From contig CM114273.1 of NCBI GenBank assembly GCA_050084515.1, positions 30,628,001 through 30,692,000 of the forward strand: 64,000 bases of DNA, given 5' to 3'. The DNA is from Blasia pusilla. Lineage: Eukaryota; Marchantiophyta; Marchantiopsida; Blasiales. Both the position numbers and the translations under genes were made by a program. Under the pieces are notes generated by a model. That model was given only the letters and a program-made list of their open reading frames with translations. It had not been told where the DNA came from and ran no database searches. Below, piece after piece: positions 45,990 to 58,066 of this stretch. Every line of letters begins with the position of its first letter. The stretch's first letter is position 1.

Positions 45990-48579
45990 ATGGAGAGCGT
46001 TTTGTGCGGTAGCAGCACTGTTTGCGCGAGGAGCTGCGCAGGACACTTGTGCGGGAACCGCCCGACGAGGTGCACTGTGGTCACATCGAGTACCTTGAGA
46101 ACTGCTTCTGCCGAGCCTTCTTCCTCGACATCATGTGAGCCTCTCTCTTTCACACGCACTCACCGCATTCCCCTGCTCTGCTCGTAAACTTTGACTCGTC
46201 AACCTTAAGCTCAATTCTGTGCTGTGAGCTATGGAAGTGTAAAATTCGCAATAAGGAGAGCTAGTGCCAGACAGAATTCTGACGATTCTGAGCCTGAAAC
46301 TGTACCAATGAATTGTACTGACTTGGAGCTCACCGCTTTGGACTCCCATTTCTCGAATTCGCTTAGCTTACAACGGTGAACTCCTCTGGCTGTTTGGAAT
46401 TTCCACAGATATTATTCACAAATTAAACGCTGCAGATGACATGACCTTGAGCAGCCATGGCAGGCGCAATGTCTGGGTGGGTAGCCCACCACTGAGAGCT
46501 GTAACGGCCCTCTAGAATTGTCATATGTTCTTCGACATCTCCGAGTAGCATCTTAGCTACACTGACCTCCATCGACCCATGAATTGCTCGATGGGTGCTA
46601 TTGACATCCACCACATAGAAATGGACATGAATAATCTAGGGCTCACAAGAGTGGTCGTCCTTGTTCGTCATGATCTAGTCACCCGATCAGGCTTCGCAGA
46701 CGTGGTGCTTGGAGGATTGCAACTACGTAGGCGTGTGTCGAGGAAGCACAATCAAGCTTGGCGGGCCGTTGCTGACATCTCTGTAAGCTTCCTGCTATTT
46801 TCTTCCACTCGGATGGCTGATCTGAAAAGCTTATTACAGGTTGCTACTGCAGCGTGCACCATGAATCGGAACATACATGAATTGCAGCAGCCAGAGAATA
46901 CTGCGATATCACTGATTGCTTACAAACTGACAACGGGATAGCGAACTATTTTATTGCCAAGCTTTTTCTTCTGGTTATGAGAAACCAAAGACTTGTTCTT
47001 CCTTCATGTTTTCCTTTCGATTGGGTGCCTTCAAAGCCGATCATCCAGTTTATGAATGTGTAACTATCCTTTTGATGCCTGGGGCAATTCGGTTTGGCAT
47101 TCCATGCTCAGATTTTGCTACAGCATCACCAGTGCTTATGCGTCCTGTTTTCTTTGGGTTTCTTAGACATCTATATTATTGGAGGACACCATTTTGATCT
47201 CTTCCACACAACTTCACCGGGAGAAGAGTATCGTCTGGCAGGAAAAAAAGGCTTTCAAGGTGTAGTCAGATTAGATAATGAAGTACAGGAACTACGGGGT
47301 GTGACCAGACGGATATAAAGCAATGTAGTGAGAACTAAGTAAATTCTAATCGGATATGAGTGAAAAGGAATTTACACCTTGGGATGCACGCCTTGGGCAA
47401 TCGCTTCTTTTATGCATGGGACCCTCGGCCGGAACGAGTTGTGTGGTGATAGACGTTTGGAGTCTCCGTTCCCTTAATCGATTTCTGGATGGGTTGCCTT
47501 ACTAGCGGATTTCTCTCGATATCTGAAAATGGGGAATTTTCTCTGACCTCGTATATGATGCTGGCCTGCAGACCTCGTAAATGTCGGATCTTCTGCTGGT
47601 TCGCATTTGCTGACGATGAATGCTTATGCTCAGGGACAAGGGGCAGTGCCAAGAAAAAGCCGGAAGGTCAAAGAGCCCAAGGTGGTGGTTATGGTAGATC
47701 CCGTGGAGGCTAAGCGTCTTGCTGCTTTGGAGATGGAAGCACTACAAGCTCGACGCAAACTGAAGGTGTTCTGTCTGGTTTCTCATTACAGAAATATTGT
47801 TTAGATGTTGAGGCATCGAAGGCAATCTTTGTGCGGTTGTGGCTATAGATTCGGAGCCCTAAATTTAATTCGCGATGTGTACGGACTAGCAGTGTGAAGG
47901 TGTTGTATTGCCGCTCGTTACTTGAAGTAGTTTCTTGGAGATAGTATTGTTGAGGTTTATGTCATATTCGGTGTCAGATCAAAGCCATTTCTAAACTAGT
48001 GCTGGGCACAATCTTGCAATGCATTTAAAAGGTACTTCAGAGTTTGTTTTATCACCTTTGGTCTGGACCAACACTTTTAGGAGACCCAACTTTGTCAAGA
48101 AATTCTGCCACGAAAGGACATCGTTTGCCCATGCGACGCTGATTTGGGTGCATCATGCAGAGACAACGTGTTATTGAGGCCATCAATGGTGGCTGGGCAG
48201 TTCTAGGACTCACGGCCGGCTTAGTTATCGAAGGCTATACCGGGAAAAGTATCCTGTCTCAGGTTTCGTTTCTATCGCTCACTTGTGTGTTGATGTTAGT
48301 ATGGAAACTCTAAACTGCTCGTGCCTCTCCTGTGCTGCATACAGTGTCTACCGATTACTTCATAGCAGTTTTAATAAATCGATAAGGGGTATACGTAGTG
48401 TAGGGAATTTGGCTGGGGCAAATGGAGTGTGAGGATCTGTTCTTTAGGGGGATACATTCTACCACTTCTGTTGGGGAACAATGAGTAACTGAAACCTTCC
48501 AGGTGTGGCTGGTATGCAGTTTGCAGGTTATCTCGACTCACTTGCTGATTTCATCACCCAAATAACTCCGCTTGCTTGA
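45990..48579 (+). CDS. Plastid-targeted one-helix LHC/ELIP-like protein
   Basis: Four exons with consistent phases give 166 aa: 45990-46134, 47572-47765, 48161-48262 and 48520-48579 (TGA). Exon 1 is Ser/Thr/Cys/Arg-rich and lacks early acidic residues, as in a chloroplast transit peptide. A basic region (PRKSRKVKEPKV) and a likely coiled segment (DPVEAKRLAALEMEALQARR) precede the single helix at about residues 114-147, RQRVIEAINGGWAVLGLTAG then LVIEGYTGKSILSQ. This matches the chlorophyll-binding ExxNGRxAMxG helix of LHC/SEP/Hlip proteins, with Glu119 and Asn122 kept. The Arg expected at 124 is Gly. Such proteins protect or help assemble photosystems in thylakoids. The exact subfamily is not certain. 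Confidence 0.85.
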
Positions 48580-49576
48580 CAATCTCGGTCTATGCACTAG
48601 GCATCTTACTGTTTTCATCGTCCATGCCTCAGTTAGAGTTCAGCCCTTGGTATTGTGAATTGCCTACCTTCAATTCAATTGTCTATAAGCAGTCAGGAAA
48701 CGATATCTCAAAGTGTGAAAATCTGGGCCATGTAAAATGATGGTTCTCAGAGTTGGGACCAAGAATTATAAAACTCATGCCCAGTAGCATTGTATTATAC
48801 TTCAGACTTTTGAACTGTTGTATTCTACCTGAATTTTTTGAACTGTCTTAAATGGACAGAGAGAAAGTCATCCTGGACGGTCTGTGTTGTAAGATCAAGT
48901 CCATGAAATTTAAGAACAGAAGCAAAGTAGAATCCACTTTGAAAATTGTGCGCATTGGCAGTCTTCATAAGGACCATATAAATGTTCCTAGCTGATAATT
49001 ATCTGGTTGTGAACAAGTGGTTTGAGTATACACTAACCTAAGCAACACCAAACAGGATATCTACTGCAAAAGACTATAAACAATCCGCTTCTCTCTTTGC
49101 AGGTATCCTGAAAATAGCAGTGTTCGTAAGATGTATCAGATATACTACAGTAAAATAGGTCTCGACAGAAAAAATGAGTCAAAAACTTCAATAATCGCAG
49201 TCCATTACATGTCTGTCGGAGCATTTCCAGGATTGTTCAACTTTCCGAGAAGACTTTGTTGAACCTACTGCACTGATAAAAAAATAGCAGTTTCCTTTTG
49301 TACAACAGTCAGGGTGCCACCCAACCATGAATAGTTTCTCTAGTGTGCCTGAGCATGCATGGTATCAACAGCTTCACCAAACCTGGACCCCATGTAAGGG
49401 GCCCTACAACCTGCGTTTCCTTGGAGTGATCCTCTTGACGTTGGCGGTACTTCTATAAAATCAAGTTTAATTCATTGAACCCTAAGCGTTTCCAGCAACT
49501 GCTATTACAAGTGGGCAGAAGAATAGGAGCTCCTACTTTTGCTCCTACTCTTCTGTATTTTTGGGTCCTGATTGGT
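48580..49576. other. Intergenic region between convergent genes
   Basis: 3' flanks of the one-helix protein gene (+) and COQ4 (-). No other gene is seen. Confidence 0.55.
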
Positions 49577-52500
49577 TCAATTGTGCCGTCTTTTGGTCAA
49601 GGATGGGGCAGGTATGATACCCCACTTTCTACGTACGTAGTCCAGATCTTCATGCAAGTGGTGTTCATAATAGATACACATAAGTTTGGAGGCAGACATA
49701 CCAGCTTTGAGTGCCCACGGTGCGTAGTGAGTGAAAAGGTGGTTACGTTGCTGAGGCTTCAGTTTCCATGATGCCCCTGCCACAGATAGGAAACACATAG
49801 GGAGCCCTGTCTGATGAAATTCCACCATTTTCAGGGCCAGTTCACCCATGATGGTCGTTGGAACATTGAAAAGGACATGCCAGAAGTCGTGCACCTCTCT
49901 GGCTCTTGTTGCAACATAAGCCAGCTCTTCAGTGTTCATGAACCGGACAGGCGGCCTATCATCTGGTGAGAAGTTCCGATCCCCCATGAATTTTGCATAA
50001 GCTGCTCCAAATGTGTTGGGAGGCATATCCCAAGCTTGTGCCATGGCTACTGAAGTTACCCTCGGGCGGTCAGCTAATACTTTCTGCCAATTGCATTAAA
50101 ATTGACCACAATTAGACAGATTGCGCTTGCATTGACATGAATTTCATTAGAAAAAATTAACTGATGATGAGTTTGGTGGCATCAAACATCGTTTGTCCTC
50201 CTTCGATAAACTTACCATGGGAGTACATTGCTGCAAATGATAAATGCTAAGCCCAAACATCATGCAAGAGACACTCCTCCAGTCCTAGTTTGTAGGCTCA
50301 CAACTACCCACATCAAAATGTGACCTCATCCAGGACACTGATATTTTACTCTTGGTGTTGAGCAGAGCATGAAACGCATGCTACTAGGGCTGAGGCAGCT
50401 TTCTATTGAGACGCTTTCAGACAACTCACCTCCACTTAATCTATAGGAAGAATTTATGAAACTGTAATGGCAGAAATGGAACACTCCTCACTTATGAGAC
50501 ATGTAATAGTCACTCAGAGGTGCCTGCCAAGACTCTCAAAGTTGGATTTGTTAAAGAGCTCATTGAATCTAATAATTATTATTAGGAATAGTAGGAGCAA
50601 CCATCAAGAAGAATCCAGGATGTATCCACTAGATTGTATCACTTCTATTGAGGAAAGCAGTGCATATTGCAGATGCTAAACTAGACGGGCAGCACAAGTA
50701 TCACATACACGAAGGGTCTCTATATGAGGGGGCAAACTATGCCATACAATAGTAACAAGCATTACTTCAAATTCTTCCAGGTTCAACAAAGGCAGGAATA
50801 GACCGAACAAAAATCTCAGATTGCAAGCTCAGATTGTACTCATTAAAAGTGCTCTCATAGTAAACATAATGGTTGGACATTGCTAGAGACTAGCATGGGT
50901 GCAGGAGGGAGGTGAGGTGAAAGTACCATACGAGAGGAATGATGACTCTCAAATTCTGAGTATTCACGATTGAGAGTTTTGGGGTGGCAGCTTCCATGTA
51001 TCAGCCAAGAAGCTCTTTACGAGACAATCTACCTTACCTGATTGCTGTACTGGTAAGATGTACTTACCAGTACAGCAGTTCTGGACAGTATACCCAGGTT
51101 ACTGAATGTAACAGACAGCTATTCATACCAACATAGCAGTTGCAGCATGAGTTATTGGTGTTTGAGTTACACAAGTGACCAAATAGTGGCTGGATGTTTC
51201 ATCCCCACCATTACATAAGATTCAGGCCTATGATGATGTTTATATCCTTCTCTTTTTGTGGTTCAAGGGTGACCAACTTTATCCTTGACTTGTCCAAGAT
51301 TCCCAACCATGGAATCCCCTGTAAATAGTTCTCGACTTCTTCTCATTGTGAGACAAATTCCTACCTTTCTGGTTGCTTCCTCAATGATTTGGGGATGTGA
51401 ATGCTCTCCCACTGCATTTGTTATAGTTTCCACGACAAACTTATCCTGTCTCCCACAGTTTAAGCCATGTAGGTAAATGGTTTTGTCACACTACCAGTCT
51501 CTTGAACCTAATTCATGTCCAAGATTTAGCCTGCTTCACTGGCCCCCTTTGGGTTAACTTGGTCTCCACCAACATCATACTAATCCAGTACTTCCCGCTG
51601 GCTCTGCCGCTTCAATTTGGTGTTGTCTTGTCTGTCCCTCAGTGGCTCCAATCCAAATTCAGCTCACCCCAACCTTGGCAGTTCGTAAGTAAGTTGACAT
51701 CTGGCTATATAGCTTCAAATCTGTTGATTTGTTTGGTGTTAGCATCCCACATCGATGAAGTTCAGGTCACTCCCAGGGTAGGTGTGTACACCACGTTAGG
51801 GACTCCCCTACCACGCTTGAGGAGAGTTGAGTTAGCTTTCTAGTCCACAGGAAGCATATGGACCCCTTCCATATCTGTTATAGGGTCATTGCATACAGAC
51901 AGGCACCTTCACATCCAGATTTGATACATTTCTGTTTCAAATATGGTCGCAAGGCCATGACAGGCCTTACGACCATAGACCCTGCGCCCTGGTTGGATGG
52001 TGCTAGAGACTGGGTTGAGTGCAGAGAGAGGAAGAACTGAAGAAGGTACTATTTAAGAGGGTAAAATTTGAACACATTCTACTTCTGATGTGATATTGTG
52101 CCCATAAAGGAGAGGGTCAAACCGTTCACTTCTTTTGATATTTCTCAGTAGTCTTCCTGATATGACCATCCCACATGCAATCTTGTGAGATTTCATGTCC
52201 AAGGAGGTCTAAGTGGACACCCAGAAGATCTCTTGGTCTCCCCAGATACCAGACCTAATCGTTGTCTTCCATCTTGCCATTACAATCATCACACTAGAAG
52301 CATACGGTCGTATCAAGTATGATTGAGTTCAGGATTCGGCAAATCAACTTCCAAACCATGCTCGGTGATGTGCCCCCCTGTAGTTGTCAGGGACTTCACA
52401 TTCAACTTCCTCGAAGAGATTCATAGGGATTCCTGACCCACCACCTCTACGGAAAGACTATGCCCACCACACCAGGTTGAAGAGTCTGACCGGGAAGCGA

Positions 52501-53374
52501 GCCAGGTCAGTGTGACCCAAAGCAGGTTTCAGATTGGTGCACTGAATAACAAGAAATTTAATGCACCGTTACATTCGGTGCCAGTTTTGAACCCATCCCG
52601 AGCCACGAAAGGGTACTCACAGGGGGGGGAGAACTACTCAACCGTTCCAAGATGAATCAGGTCTACAGAGAGCGACTTCCACTCCAACCCGAAATTTGAA
52701 CTATGAGTAACACTAGTTTGATTAGATTTGATTTGATTTTCTAGTGCACGGGAAGGCTTTTGGCTTATGGGGACCCTTCCAAGTGTGCGCCTTGGCACCC
52801 ATCTAATACATTTAACCGTCGAATTTGATGGAAAGAAAACTTTGATCTTCAAAGAACTGGTCAGATGGCACAAGCAGAGAGGAAGACGAATACAACACTC
52901 CCAAGGACCCAGGAACGCACAGACGGAGAGACGTGAAAGTACCTGCCCTTCACCACTTCTTTTCATTTGCTTCAAAATCATGTGAAACGCTGGACCCCCT
53001 GTTGTTTCGCCCAAAGCCGCGACAAGATCTGCTCTGGCGGGATTCATCCACGCACCCACAGCTGATCCCACAGCAACAGCAGCCGTCTGCCATGAATTCA
53101 ACGGAACCCGAGCGCCTTTCCATGAACTTCCTCTCTCCTCCTCACGCTCCTCCCCAAATTGCCTCCCCACAGATGAGGCATGTCCAAGACCATCATGACT
53201 CTCTTCTCTTCCCACTTCAGAGTGCAATCGCTCACTACTACTGCCCACTGCGAAACCTCGAGCGGAAAAAAGAGGTTCGATCAACACTTGTGCCCTACCA
53301 CGACTGACAGTGCAGAAGCGCAGCATCTCTCTCCGGTCCCCTTCTACTCGTCCTCTTATTCTGCTGAATTGCAA
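49577..53374 (-). CDS. COQ4: Ubiquinone biosynthesis protein COQ4, mitochondrial
   Basis: Two exons, 53374-52943 (144 codons) and 50083-49577 (168 codons plus stop), join in phase 0 to give 312 aa. Residues 1-about 90 are Arg/Ser-rich and fit a mitochondrial targeting sequence. An alternative start is Met17 (53326). The conserved domain begins at [20 protein letters not shown] and continues through [11 protein letters not shown]. In exon 2 come [20 protein letters not shown] and the metal-binding HDxxHx11E motif (His209-Asp210-Phe-Trp-His213 ... Glu225). The end is [10 protein letters not shown], as in plant COQ4. COQ4 is needed for coenzyme Q synthesis in the inner-membrane CoQ complex, acting on the quinone head-group precursor. 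The single 2.9-kb intron is long compared with others here. No break is seen. Confidence 0.95.
51043..51077. repeat. 15-bp perfect inverted repeat in the COQ4 intron
   Basis: TGCTGTACTGGTAAG (51043-51057) and its exact complement (51063-51077) flank a 5-base loop. It could be a small transposon end pair or a hairpin in the intron RNA. Confidence 0.75.
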
Positions 53375-56060
53375 GCTTCACCAATGCAGGCAGCACCACT
53401 CATCTTCTGCCGATAGAACACTAACCCAACGACTTTTCACAGATGCGATCCAAATCCAGCTCTTACTGAGAAGTTGTCCGATGCATGGCCTTCGGAATTG
53501 CTCAAGTGCATTTTGAGTTTGAAAGCGGTTCCGTTGCTGACGCTTCAATTCGACCTACCCAGTTCGGAGCAGAGTAGCTTCTCGCACTTCTGCAATTACA
53601 GTCAATTTTGTTCCATAGAAGTGATTTCTACATCAGAAAGGTCTCCCGCTCTAGAATCGACACTCTTCGAAAGAAATTCTTTAAAATCAGGGAATAAATA
53701 GAGAATCGGGTTCCCGACGCTCCGATCGATTACTTTACGACCTATGAGTTCAAGCTACAAAAGCCTAGATCCAGAAAATTTTCGCGAGAAATTTTGGACC
53801 ACAAATTGCAGCTCTGACAACGCAAAATCAAACTCTGCACAGGGAAGAACCACCAAAACAGTCCAGACGCACAAACTTACCGGAGAAATTCAGCCTACGA
53901 GACAGCAGCTCAAATAACGCCACTTCAAACTCCGTACGAGAAGAACCACAAATGATAATCCACACCAACTTCTGGGAAACGCTCTGTGCAGGAGACCGCT
54001 TAAGGATGCCGACTAACTACAAGAAGCTACCTCTCACCACGGATCGAATTGACATCCATACTCTGATTTCTTCTCCTTCACCAAATTCCTCCGATCCATA
54101 TGCCTCGGGTTTCGGAAACCCTACAAGCATGGGAACAAAAGTGGCGAGCAGTTTGCAAGATTGGAAAAACCACAAGAAAAACCTACTGGAGCCTGTTCCC
54201 AAAGGATCGGAAGAAAAAGACAGTAGAGACGATTGGAGAGGGAGCCGACGCTGGGCCAAACAAAATCCGGTCCTTCCAACTTCTGGGAGCGCTTCGAAGA
54301 ATATTTTAAAGTTTTGCATTATTTTGCAAGTCCAAATTTGGAAGTGCACTTGGTACTGGTATAATGCACAGGTGAAAATCACCTAAATCGTTAATTTAGG
54401 TTAACTGCTCCTGAAAATCACCTAAATTTAACACGTGTTCAAATTAATATATAAATGTCATAACGGGAGGAAGGATCTTCTCTTTTAATTTTTTAATTAT
54501 ATAGATAAAATGATTGTCCTAAGCGCAATAACACCCCTCTACTCAAAATGTGTGATACGAGGATAAGTGTCTAAGTGGGAGGTCACCATAGACCACAGGT
54601 CCTTACTGTTGGGAGCAAAGTTGCTTATCTACTTTAAAACTAGTTTCTTTTTATAGTGGACCTAAGTCTTATCACATTTTCTTAGGAGATTTTTTCCTTA
54701 ATCTTGTAGGATACGCACTCTCCTTTTAAGGTAAAATTCATATTACTACATTTATCTCCAAAATTATTGTTCCTAAACTATAAGAAATGAATGAGAAAAA
54801 AAATAGGCAAAGGCATCCCCAAGAAGAAATTGGAAGGAGACACATCCACTAGTTGGACTTGTTGTTTAATCTAAGTTTTTTCCATTGCTTTGCAACTTTC
54901 TTATGAGACATTTTTCTGCATCAACTAAGACTAGCAAAATCCCACAAACAACTTGTAAAGTTGCAAAAGAGTTGTGAGTTTTTTACAAGCATCTTACAAG
55001 CCTTTTATATAAGAAAATATAGTTGTTGAGCCGCATCATAGTCAAAATCTGCAAGTCCAATTCTCAGGTTTGTGACTCAATTGCGAGTGCATGACTTGCA
55101 AAGTTGCGAGTCCACTGTGGTTGTACTACTAATGTAGAAGTGAGAAACTCACCATCATCGCTAATAAGTTGTGTTTGGAGAAGACCTCCTCTCAAGTCAA
55201 TGCAGTTTAAGAATCACTCACGTTACCCTTCCAAGCCTTGAAATCTCCCTTCAGTCTTCTACATCGATGCCAAAACAAAAAAAAAAGTAAGATTCACATT
55301 GGAAAGGGCTTTTCCATGTCCAAGAGGTGGAAGACTTAAAGCTATATTGGTAGAATCCTTGGATGAAAAGTGGAAAATGATGCGTAAATGTGGCTTCATG
55401 GATGTGGGGTAAGTGATGGCATTTTAGTTTGTGAGCCTCTTTTGAGTCTATTTGCAACCATCACTTACAAGTTATATGCAAGTCTCGTGTGAGTCTTGGG
55501 AACTCGCAAAGTGAGAGTCCTCATAGACACTTTTTGCGATCTCATTGCGATTCTTAATTGCAAATTTCATTACGAGCCTTTAGCAAATAAGTAAAATTGC
55601 ACACTAAAAACAGCTATGTGGACTTGCCAAGCGACGTCAACTTGCAACCCTACATGTTGTTGTAATGAATTCACAATGGACTCACACAAATTGGAGTCGC
55701 AGAATTAAACTTGCATTGGACTTGCAAAATTGATGCTTTTGAGGAAAACAAAATCTTAATGACTGTGCACAAACCCCTCCATCCATTGGTGGCCTTCCAT
55801 CAAGCAAGATAGACAATGTATTGCCTAATCTATTGTTGATGGGTAGGAGATATAATAAGATTCAAGCATGTCTTCACTTTCAAAAGGGAGACATATAAGC
55901 ATAGAAGATTGTCAATGAGTGCTTGTCAAATCAATGCCAATCCCATCTATAGTCATTGACACGTTGAAATTCATGTAAAGAATTCTATTTATGTATGTAA
56001 ATGTTCTACTAGGGCTTTACCATGAATTATTTGAATGAATGTGTTTTCATGACGTGATTG
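53375..56060. other. COQ4 upstream region and AT-rich spacer with repeated GCAA/GAGT words
   Basis: The first several hundred bases form the COQ4 5' flank. From about 54900 to 55750 the words TTGCAA, TGCGAGTCC, ACTTGCAAAGTTGCGAGTCC and their variants recur many times, suggesting a degenerate simple or satellite-like repeat. No gene is supported. The frame at 53952-54386 has no known domain and overlaps a similar one on the other strand. Confidence 0.45.
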
Positions 56061-56086
56061 TGATTATATATATATATATATATAAT
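56061..56086. repeat. (TA)n microsatellite
   Basis: A run of about ten TA units within AT-rich spacer. Confidence 0.9.
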
Positions 56087-58066
56087 GTAGAAATGAATGA
56101 AGACACAAGAATGAAAGAAGTTTGGAAGGAGCTCCATCCCCTAAGATTTCTTTATTTTTTTACTCATAAATTAAACATAGTTTCAAAAAAATTAGTGCTT
56201 TTTGAGTGGAATAATTATTTCAAGGACTTACAAAGATGTCAAAGATTTTGCATGTGGAAAAGAAATTCCTAGCTTCATAAATTTAAAATGTTGCAAATTT
56301 TGGGACTACATTATGAGCGCTAAGTGTGTAATTTGATAGCTTAAAGAACATTTGCAACTTACTAACAAAAGACTCACAACTTAACCATTTGGTTAATATC
56401 TATAATATTAAGGGAGAATCACCTCCCATGGCGGAGCCATATGGTTGACACATAATGTCAACCATGTCCTCCCGTGATGGCACTCCTCCCATGATGGCAC
56501 ATGTCAAATTTGATGAAGACTTCTTTACCACCTCGTGATGATATCTATTAAACTTGCTTAAGAGCTTTTTTACACTCAATTTGATTTTTTATCGTGTATG
56601 GGCTAAGATACTTCACTAGTTTTTTTCATTAATGTTAAATTTTAGTTGCAATATGTAAGTGCATAGAAGAAGTTCAAGTAGAGTATAGAGACTCACAATT
56701 TTTTCTCAAAAGTACTACTTTTAGTGAGACTATGGAATTTGCGCTTAATAGACACTTTCCATTTTCTTCATACTCAAGCCAATAAGGCACACTTAGGATG
56801 TGTGAATTACTATTAATAGTTAAAATTCCTTTACATCTATATTATTATCTCATAACCCCTTTGTGATTTTCAACTCCTCTTCTCATGACATATGTCTCTC
56901 TCTCGGCCAGCAAGAGTGCTCGCCTTCTCAACCAAAAGAATAATTTGAAATTAATTTAAAAAGTGAAATTATCAAATTTATAAAATAATAATGAGTAATT
57001 CAAAACTATCCATCATTATAATTTCTAATCTAGTACATGACACCTGCACCAACTAGCTATCTCTATTGATGGTAAAAATGACATCTAAATTACTTTTAAG
57101 TGGATAATCCTAATGTGGCCTATAAATGCTTTCTGTGTATCATCATAATATTATCTATGTTATTATGCTAACATTATTATGATATTCACATGTGCCATAG
57201 ATTAGGTTAGCCATAGATTTTTTTTTTAAATTGCATGTAACTTGTTTTAGTCACTTTTTAAATGATTATAGACTCTACAAGTGCTCGTCATTTTTTTTCC
57301 TTGGCCATCTAGACTATCCACGTATGTGTTAATTACTCTCTTCTCCACATGTCGAAGAGGCCGAACACTAATTATCAGCTAGGACTCGTGAGGGACCATG
57401 TGATGCATTGTCCCTCCAGGTTATGCCATATATAGTCTAGACATTCTAGACCAAACTCCGGGGAGTTTTTTGGTGGGAACCCGCTAGCAACCAGTATTTT
57501 TTTCAGTTTGACGGTTTTTGGGAAATTCTAGTCGGAAAAAAAAGACTAATATTTTTTAAGGCAGAAAATTTCTGAGAATTTTTTTTTTGGGGTGATTATT
57601 CGAATTTCTAAAAATTTCCCTGTCAGATTTCAGAAACTTTTCAGACAACTCTGGCCAATTTCCGGTAGCCAAAATATTTAATTGGCTAAAAAAAATTCTG
57701 ATTTAAAATTTCACCTTTACTCTTTCTTTTTTATAGCAATTTCCTACCCTCACTCTCTATTCCATGATTCCAATTCCCACTTCCATCTCCTCGAGTCCCT
57801 GCTCTTTCCTCCCTTCCTAAGTTCCTGCGACCCATATTTAACATCCTTAGCAAGAATTGAACCTCCCAAGGATTATAAAAGGGACCTCTCACATCTCTCT
57901 CTTCCCACCACCTAAGCATTTGAAATTGGTGCACTTGGAGAATCCTCTATAGTTGCAGGCTATACTGGAGTATTATTATCATTCACATATCTCTCTGGAT
58001 TAGCATACACATATCTAAAGCTAGCAGAATTTTCCCAAAGGACTCTAATTCTACCAACAAATCCTC
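56087..58066. other. AT-rich spacer, no supported gene
   Basis: Contains AT-rich sequence and poly-T runs; no domain was recognised. Part of it may be the 3' flank of the hAT element. Confidence 0.5.

Noticed and set aside
53952-54386. 144-aa plus-strand open frame
   Set aside because: A nearly equal frame exists on the opposite strand and no domain is visible; probably a chance frame in COQ4 upstream sequence.
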